From Paragonimus skrjabini miyazakii (Eukaryota; Platyhelminthes; Trematoda; Plagiorchiida; Troglotrematidae), in NCBI GenBank assembly GCA_014338405.1, contig JTDE01002474.1, forward strand, positions 8,355-72,354: a stretch of 64,000 nucleotides of DNA. Reading direction: 5' to 3'. Position numbers and translations under genes: made by a program. Under the pieces are notes generated by a model, which saw nothing but the letters and a program-made list of their open reading frames with translations, made no database searches and had not been told where the DNA came from. Positions 38,501 through 47,500 of the stretch are shown one piece after another. Each line of letters begins with the position of its first letter. Positions within the stretch are counted from its first letter, which is position 1.

Positions 38501-41500
38501 GGCGTTGGGATAGAGTGGATCACGATCGAACAACAGTGCAATCATTGCTCGTTTGGTTGGAACTAAACCCCACGAGAACACTGACCAATCCATTCGAGTG
38601 GTCTATCTCGTGCCAGGTAACCCATCAAAGGTTGTCCAAATCAGAACATAGTACTGTCGAGTATTGTCATCAAAAGCGGGTTGCGCCCACCCTCACCTCA
38701 AATCGACCCGATAGATGGCTAAAGTGCGTGGTTAAATAACTGGATGAGCATGAAGTAATGGATCAACCAAGCCATCATCAATTAATTGACTAATAACTTA
38801 GTTTCTCTGTGATAAGTCCGATCGACATTTCGATCTAACTCTATCACCTATTCATATAAGTGTATCAACCCAAAGATAAATTACCAAAAACATGTTCGTT
38901 AATCTTTCAATTATCTTCCACTTACATTTAACTTTTTGCGATTCAGCGTTTCCATAATCCAACTAACTAAAGTCTGACAGCCTGACAAATCAGTCATTAC
39001 TTTACGTTCGCCACTGTTCAATTACCAAAACTGGTAACTGTTGGTGATAGTCGCCTGCACGCAACTGACTCATTTATGATTTAGAGCGGTTAACGCGTTC
39101 ACTCTGGAAGTGGTTGACCAATATTTTAAAGCGGGTGAAAACAAGTAGCACGGTCAAGTTGTGGCGACAAATACTATTTGCTTTTGTGGGCAACCTTTTT
39201 ATCCTTGGGTGTATGGCTCTGGCTTTGGGCTATATGCATGGAAATTTTGGTCCAGGTTGTTGTTGGTGCCGACAGCATCGTAGGAAACAAAAAAAAGAGT
39301 TTGAGATGTACGCAAAAGTTTTACGCGCTGGTGTCGTCCTAGGACTCAAGTGAAGACCTCAAAGACTGCGCTACCATCAAATCTATATAAGGGATTACAA
39401 TTTAGTATAGCATATTCGAGAGTGAAATCTCGTAACTAAAGAAATTATCAGAAAATCACTTTGGCCAAAGCTTTCAACAACTTCTCAAGCAAGAAGCTCA
39501 ATATAGGCTATTTTAAAACCTTTATATTACCAAAGAGCACAATGTTGTTCATACGTGGTCTTCGAAAGCATCTAACCGATTGGTTGTTCAAGCAATTACA
39601 AACGAGTCAAACGAGTAACGTCCACCTGGCATGAGTCAACGGACTTCTAGTTAAACGCACAGTCTGACCGCATATGTACACGTATCTATTAGGGCCAAAT
39701 CGACAGTGAATACTTCGCCTCGCAGCCCAATGAGATACTCTACGCCCATCCGATGATGGGACTTGGCTTCACCTTCACCATAGATCTACAAAAAGAACAA
39801 TTGATTCATCGCATTGGTGAGGAGTGAGCTTAGATAAATGAAAAAAAAAGTTGTAATGGACAGTTTCGTATATAGCATTCACTACGTTCCGGAACGTGTT
39901 TGACACAACAGACAGCTGGCCTATTTATCCTAACATGCACATGTCAAAAGCACGAATATTTCTCTTGGCCTTGGGAAATCAAATGTGTAAGTAATAGACG
40001 GAAGATGTCAGGGTAAAACTAAATGATGATGCTTCCCAATCGTTTTATACCGTCATACGTTGTAAACAACCACAGCACTCGTCGAGGAGCCGTAGACACC
40101 ACCTTTTTATATAGCACGTGTTCAGGAACCATAGAGGTCCGGTGTACGCTCTCTTCTAGTTACACTCATCCTACCGAGAACAGCTGTAGCCTAGTTATTA
40201 ACCGTCGCCTTGCGTTCTTTAGGATACTGATGTTAAATACTACCAGATTAGATGCGCTTCCTTTTGATTACGAAACACTGCTATTTTGTAATAGGTAAAC
40301 AACTGCAAAGATGCAAAAGTAAACTACAGTCAGATACACTGGTATTAAACATTCTTCCAAGTTGTCCAGTTGGATCGACCAGAACTTCCGAGAAAGATGG
40401 CGTCTTACTTCGATACATCGTCTCAAGTATACTTGTCTACAACCCATGCATATCACAGAAGTCGGATCCCGGTTAACCTGTTCACATTAGCAGAGTCTAC
40501 TCGAAGACCTAGTGTCTTGTTGGATGGTATTTAAAAATTGTACGAGCATTCAAGTTAAATAAGGGCATCGCCTAGTATTGGGTTTTGTAACTGGGTGCAC
40601 TGCATCCCAACTATTTACTGGTATGCCTCCGAATGCTAGGCCGTGCACACATGGTGCCAGCTAGTCGTCTGCCACACCGAGTACTCTTTGCCGACGCTGC
40701 AGCCGATTTCTGCAAGATGCAAGATGGATAAACAGTCTGACGTACAGACATGAAGTCGCTCGCCAGGCAGTTGGCCATGATAGATCGGGTTCCTCTTCCG
40801 GGTTGGAGACCTAACGACTCACAGAGTCAGTGGCTGGAGACGTTAGGTGAGATGACGGTTAATTGGGTTCAGTGGGGGGAATGTTGTCGTTATCTGGCCC
40901 AGCTGTCTGTGAAGTAAGTGCACTTAATGAAGCGGGACAGTGAAAGCCGTAGAGAAGCTTTTTTCACCGAAGACGCCCGACTTTCACTTAAAGCTCGGTT
41001 GTTTGTTTGCAAGGTGTAGCACTTTAGTGTTAGAAGCTTGAATATGGAGGTAGCTATTTTTGACAGGTAGATCTCATCCCATCTCTCTGTCTTTTTTCTT
41101 CTCGGTCAGGGCCTTTTTTTCTTTATGGCTGGGTGGTAGCTGGGCATCAGTGTGAACCACTGATGTGTTGCCGTCTACAATGCTGATAACGATTAAGGAC
41201 TATCCTGTGTGTTCATCCAAGTCCATTGAATGATGTAACCAGAGTTCCGGATCCCATAAGGAATTACACGTAATATTTATAAAAGCGCGTGTGTGATTAA
41301 CACTGTTCACTGGCACACCTTTCTTCAAAAAATAACAAAGGACCTTGTTAACAAAGTTGAATGCAAAACAAGTGTCCAACGAAACAACACCTATAATCCT
41401 TGTGGTTCACTTCAAGCTTTCAAGCATACAACAGCTCAGAACAAATTTGTTTTTTTCAACCTTGTGGCTCTTATGAAATAAACACGAAATTAAAAAATGT

Positions 41501-44500
41501 GGCTTGAATTCACAGATGATTTGAAATATTGCAGTATTATTTACCCACACGTTTATACATGAAATGTTAGTCCTCACGCACTCATTCCGGTGTTTACTTT
41601 GAACAATACATCAGCAATCACGTTGAAGGGAGAGAGTGAGTTTACAAGAAAGCCTGACCAAAAATCAGAGCGGTGGATCCGTCGTGCAAACATCAAGATC
41701 TGTAGGTGTAAACATCAGTCACTTATCTTCGAATTTGTTATAGACATGGAGAAATTAAAATGTGTACGTATGAAATGACTGAGAATATTGAAAGAGTTAG
41801 TAGCCCAAGTTCTTTGTCCTGGTGCCTGAAATACAAATGACCAATAAAGTAAAGGACATCATCAGCAAGGAACGTCTCAAGGATGGCCAAAATTTCTGGC
41901 AATGTGAAATTCATCAGTCTACCTTAACAGCCGTTGAAGGTAAGAACATACATAGACGTTCACGTCAGTTGATGGACAAAAACTCGCCTGAACCCAAAAA
42001 TACTGAAGCACGCAGACAACACATGTGTAGGTTCTAAAGAAAGCGATGGTATGTACACAAGAGCGGCTTGGAAACATGTTGTCCGTAGACGAATTAGCAG
42101 TTGGCACACTTTCAGGCTGAGCAGCTGTTACTACCGTCGAAATATCTCGAAACATGCATGAGTAAACACACGCTAATCACGTCCAGAACTGTCACATGTA
42201 AAGGATGACTTCACACCGTCCGTTTTCGCCGGCATGTCTCCAAAACAGTAGAGGCATGTGGCGGGGACGCCGTGTCAGCAACAGCGAAGTTCGCCGGCAG
42301 GACGGACAAGCTTTGTTGACCACTAGGTAGAACGATTTTGTTTCACAGAATTGGTTGGCTCGGACAAATTCTGTAAAAGCCAACTCGGCTTGCGACGACG
42401 TGTTTAGGTGTACGAGCGGGAAGTATGCTAGAAGCGACAGCTTGTTGGGCAGCGTAAGGCTTGCTTTAGGAGTATGACGGCACTCACGAGCAAGCTCACT
42501 CCCGTGGGGCGTTCCTAGCCTATTGATTGGGGTCTGAAGTACAGTGGTTGAAGACACTGCCTGGCAGAATAATAAGCAGTAAATATTCGTGTTGTGAATC
42601 TCGGCATACACGCATTAAATATTTACGTGCTTTTCTCCATATTTTCTCTTTCCGTATATTGATGAAATCGTCACTTTTCGTTAAACTCTGGAATGCGCCA
42701 CAAGTTTTATCTATCAACAATCGTTATTTTTCTCGACTATAAACTATACTCCGCAAACTGATGTACACTTTTCGAGACGATTTAGCGCAAAAGCGTGCCG
42801 GACAAGTAAGTGAACATACTACCGGCCCTTTATTCACATATATTACTTCAGGTTGGAGTCTACAGTAAACTCCCTCAGAGTATCAGCACTAAGAGCGGAG
42901 TAAGTTAAGGTTGTCCGTTTCCGCCGCTTTTGTTCGGTTTCGCTGAGGACGAAATAATGGGGAAATGTCTACGACGTTCACAAAATGTCGGCATAGACAT
43001 CCTACTTGATGGCAGACTGAGTGATTTCCATTATGCTGACGCCAAAATGCTACTGTTTGGAAATTACTGAACAGGACAGACAGTTTCATATGCCAGCTCA
43101 GGTTTTGTTAGGTACTTTGCAATGTGCTCTGCATCTTCAGAGTGCAAAGTGCTTCTACCAGACTACCGTGACTACGTATACCTAATGTTCGTTAACGAAA
43201 TTATGGAAGTTGTTGACCCGTTTGTGCACTTAGGAAGTCGTATCAGCAGCGATGGAGGTAAAAGGAATGAAGTAGAAGCTCGGATTTCCAAGAAGAGGGC
43301 GATATTTGCCAACCTACGACATCTTTGGCGACCCCAAAGCTTAAGGGTATCGTATAACAGACGATGGGTACCAACAGGTAAGCAACGATGAGGTTATTAA
43401 GTGGAAATTTGGTAATGAGTTACAACCCTTAACTACGCACAGAACTAGACACTCAGGCCATGCACTAACAATGTCAAGCAGTTTTCTGCTAAAAGGAACA
43501 CTTCGTAGATGCCACGGCCGACTGGCATAGAGTGAACAAATTATGACCTGGCGTACAGAATTGAAGCCAATCATCAAAGGGTTAGGCACTGTAGGTTGGG
43601 TTAGTCTCCCGGAAACTCGCAACTCAGAGAGTGGTAGCTAATCGAGTTCAGTGGAAAGAATGATGTCGTCATGTGGCCGGGTTGTCTGTGAAGTAAGTGC
43701 ACTTAATGACACGGGACAGCTGAAGACGCTCAACTTTCACTTACAGCTCAGCTGTTTGTTTTCAAAGTGTATGCACCCTGACGTTGAATGCTTTAGTTTG
43801 GACGACTTTCAGCACGCAGATTCTACTTCTCTCCTAGTTATGGCTTGCCTATTAATCCTCGGTTGTGCGGAAGTCAAGCATCAGTGCAGACCAGTGATGT
43901 ATTGTTGTCTTTATGAGGGCCCTGGCTGACTTATTAAGCAAAGTGAGTGGGTGTCGCCTGCCTGACTGGGGTCCTCATGATCACCCAAATCGTTGGCTAG
44001 AAACGTGATCCGAAGGGGCAATGCACCGCAACCAATGGCGTACCTGCATTCATACTCTTCCCAACCCTCCCACCTAATCTTCCTTTACTTATCTTTTCTC
44101 ACCTTTTCGGTGACACTTCTTTTTCTAGGATATTCCAACTCACTGTTGAGGTGAGCAGCGACCCGAGCCACAGTATCTCCTGTTCATGTTCATGGCTGTT
44201 ATGAGTACGACGATGTCTTTAATGATGATGGTTATACATAACCCAAGAGTTTGCTCCTTTTGCTTCGACACAACTGCCACTTTATGTAACTAAATGGGGT
44301 TAATTAATATGCTGAATAAAACGCTTAAGATTAACGAGGTTGGAAGTAAATGTCAATACCAATAGATCGCTACGGCTCGAACGAGTGCTTCATATGTAAC
44401 TACTTGGCTCAAAACTATAGATACGTAACCCGATACCCGTTGGAACAGGTAGCCAACTCAACGCGGAGGCGCAGATAGCTGAGTAAGCTTTGAAGATGCA

Positions 44501-47500
44501 ACGTATCTTTCCGGCTGTAAGCTTAAGAGTTCCAAACACAAATCGAAATCGGTGGGGTTAGTATGGGATTTTACTACACCATGAATATGCTACTCTACTT
44601 CTCGCTCCATTCGTTTTGTAGTGCAGGGCACTACATCTGCCTTGGTGCTAACGGGGATACGTTCAACAGAGAAACACGCTTCTGTAGTGACCAGTTCTGT
44701 ATTTAAAAGAATGTGCGAATTCTATAGACAGTACGGCACTTGACAGTCACTCCTTTAACTCCTATAGCAGTCAATACTGTAAGACGAATAAAGATACTGT
44801 TACATCCATACAGCATCCACCTTGCTAGGGTGACTAATGTTCCCGTTCTAAAAAGATGGCGGTTGTAAAGAAGGAGCATTGCATAAAAGAATACAAGGCT
44901 GCAAACACCATTCCGTAGAGGATGCGCAGAAATGTGGGTCCAGTGGGTGAAAATATTTGACTCCATACTTAAATCTAATGCTTCGTGAATAGAATCTGCT
45001 GAAGTAATGGGAACCCTAATGCAAAGCATGCGGTGAACATAGTTCACCGAAACTTGACACTAGCAACAAAAGCAGAAGCGAAATTGAAACGGATGGCATA
45101 CCCACTCTCATAACGTGATGTTAATGAAGCAGGAACGAGATTCGACAAGATATCTAGTTAGTCAAAGTTGCAAAGTTTGTAATCATGACACTTAGAATCA
45201 GATCCCAGGCTATCGTCACAAACATTTCGTGCAAATGGGAATCCGAATGCATCTATAGCCCGCAAGGTGTAACGAGCGAAACTGCGTCCAATTTTTGTCG
45301 GATAAAAAATGGCTTTAAAAAACCAGTATATTGCTGTAGTTGCAAGTAGGTTATTAACTAAGAGGCTCGACGAACACTTGGTGACCCCGTTTTATGCTAC
45401 ACAGCTAGGAATATCGCTCACCTCTAAGCCAGTCGTACGCCCTCCGTTCAAAGGTTGTTTTGCATCTGCTCGTTACCTTGTTCCTGTGCAGCCAGATACA
45501 CTAGTGAGAATGTATGAATATGGATCAGGTTGATTGACCACAGAATAGTAACGCGCAATTTTAACCTACCCGGCCGGCCATGATCACAGAGTTAACTCTG
45601 GATTTCAAACCTATTTACTATGTTACACATTTTTACACTAACAGATCAAAGTGATGTAACTTGGAAGCTAAAGGGGCTATAGCGATCAGTCCATAAAGCC
45701 CATCTCTGCGGGCACAAGAAGTTCGTTGTCCAAGTATTCAAACTGCCACCGCTTATCGTTTCCGCAGAAGATTAAGTACTAGAGTAAGTTCGTCCGTAGG
45801 TCCAATTTTTTTTTAATTCACAGTGTGTTAGAGCACATCTAATCCTACCTTGACTGCAATCCTATTGAACGTTGTTTGACCCGAAGATGGTACACCCAAA
45901 ACAAGCGTTTTTATCAAGTTTTCTCATCTAAGGTGTCACAGCAAGAAAGAAAAAAGACAGTTTACACAAGCACGATAGAGGAAGTTACAACCCGACCGGG
46001 AAGAATACAAACTATGCTCGTTCAGCCTGCCAGCTTAATTGATTATGTTTAAAAAGACAAGTAGGCAGTTAACGTTAATCACAGGTGTATCAGGACAATC
46101 AGTAATTTTATTAGTCAACACAAAGAAGTGCTGTTTTCTTTGTTGTGATCTAAATAACTTCCGAAGAAAGCCTATATATAACCGAATTTCTATTAGCCAT
46201 TCGCCTCAGTAATTACAGAGAGAAGGAGGCAATTAGACACATACTGCATCACTTCAAGACCAAACCGTAATTTCTTAATCTAGGCAGAGCTGGTGTAATC
46301 TAAAATTTGATGAATAACAATAAATCAGGCAATAAAATGCAATGAAAGCCTTATACAGGATTCCTTACAGACAGGCGAAAGCAGTAATACTAACGACAGT
46401 CGTGACAGCTGAAACAGTCAGCGTTCAGCGGTTTGAGCCGTAGCTATGTGCCAAGAAACCATTGTAGTTAAAGTGCGGTTTCAGGATTTCGAAACAACTT
46501 GGGAACAACCGGAAGTTTACTCTATTAGTGACGTCTCACTACTGAAGCCTCTTCTTCTACTTTGTTCAGTTGCTTATATCTAGTCCGCCCTAGATACTCC
46601 CAAGTTTATGACTGGTTTATTTGGTCTGAAAAAGTTTCCTTGTCAAAATTGAAACGTCACCAGTGAAACAAGTTATCGGTTGCTCATAAGTTATGAATAC
46701 ACAGTTGGTCTCAAGCCTATTCCAATTAGTACGGTTTCAGAGCTTACACAAGGAGACAAGCATCACCATGATATACACCAGGTCACAAATAGGTTGTGTG
46801 GCATTAGAATGGTCCAGCCCAGCTGTAATCGGTCGAAGTAACCGAAGTTAGAACCAGTAATCGTGTGAGTGATAATTTGTATCGCTATCATAGCACTACC
46901 TTGAGTTAATTCCTACCGTCAATGACTGATGAAAGCGAATATGTCCATGATCCAAATTGTCATACATCTGCGACGCAGTCGAGATATCACACTGTGTCGT
47001 GTTCCTCTCTGACAAAAGCTAACATAGTGCCGTCTTATTGTAAAAACTACGGTTGACGGATAACTGATTAATTGATTAACTTAACTATACCATCAGCAAA
47101 GGCTTGAGAGCAAATAAGTGAGAGAAATATTCGCCCTTGTCTTGTGTTTCCGATGTTACAGCAGAAACCTTCAAGCACTTCAAAACGCAATGTGAGGGTG
47201 TCTAGCGCTACTTGTTGAATAATGCTAGAGGGTGACGAAAAATGGGAGAACAAGTCAAGTAACCTGGACGTATAGATTACCTATTGTAGGTTTCTTTCAA
47301 ATTGGACTCAGAAGAACAATTAAAGGAATGGATTACGAAAATGCGAAAGGAAGTGACAGAAAACTCCACTATTTAGTGGAGGAAGTTGGTGGTATTGGGG
47401 TGTGTGGAGAAGTGAATTACGGGTAATCCACAGCTGGATGGCCATCCAACCAAAAACCACTCGAAACCTGGTTCAGCATGAACCAATTGGCATTGTCAGC

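Noticed and set aside
43341..43622. 93-codon minus-strand frame
   Set aside because: It is the antisense of the LINE fragments read on the plus strand.
45309..45533. 74-codon frame starting with ATG
   Set aside because: No splice context, motif or compositional support; expected by chance.
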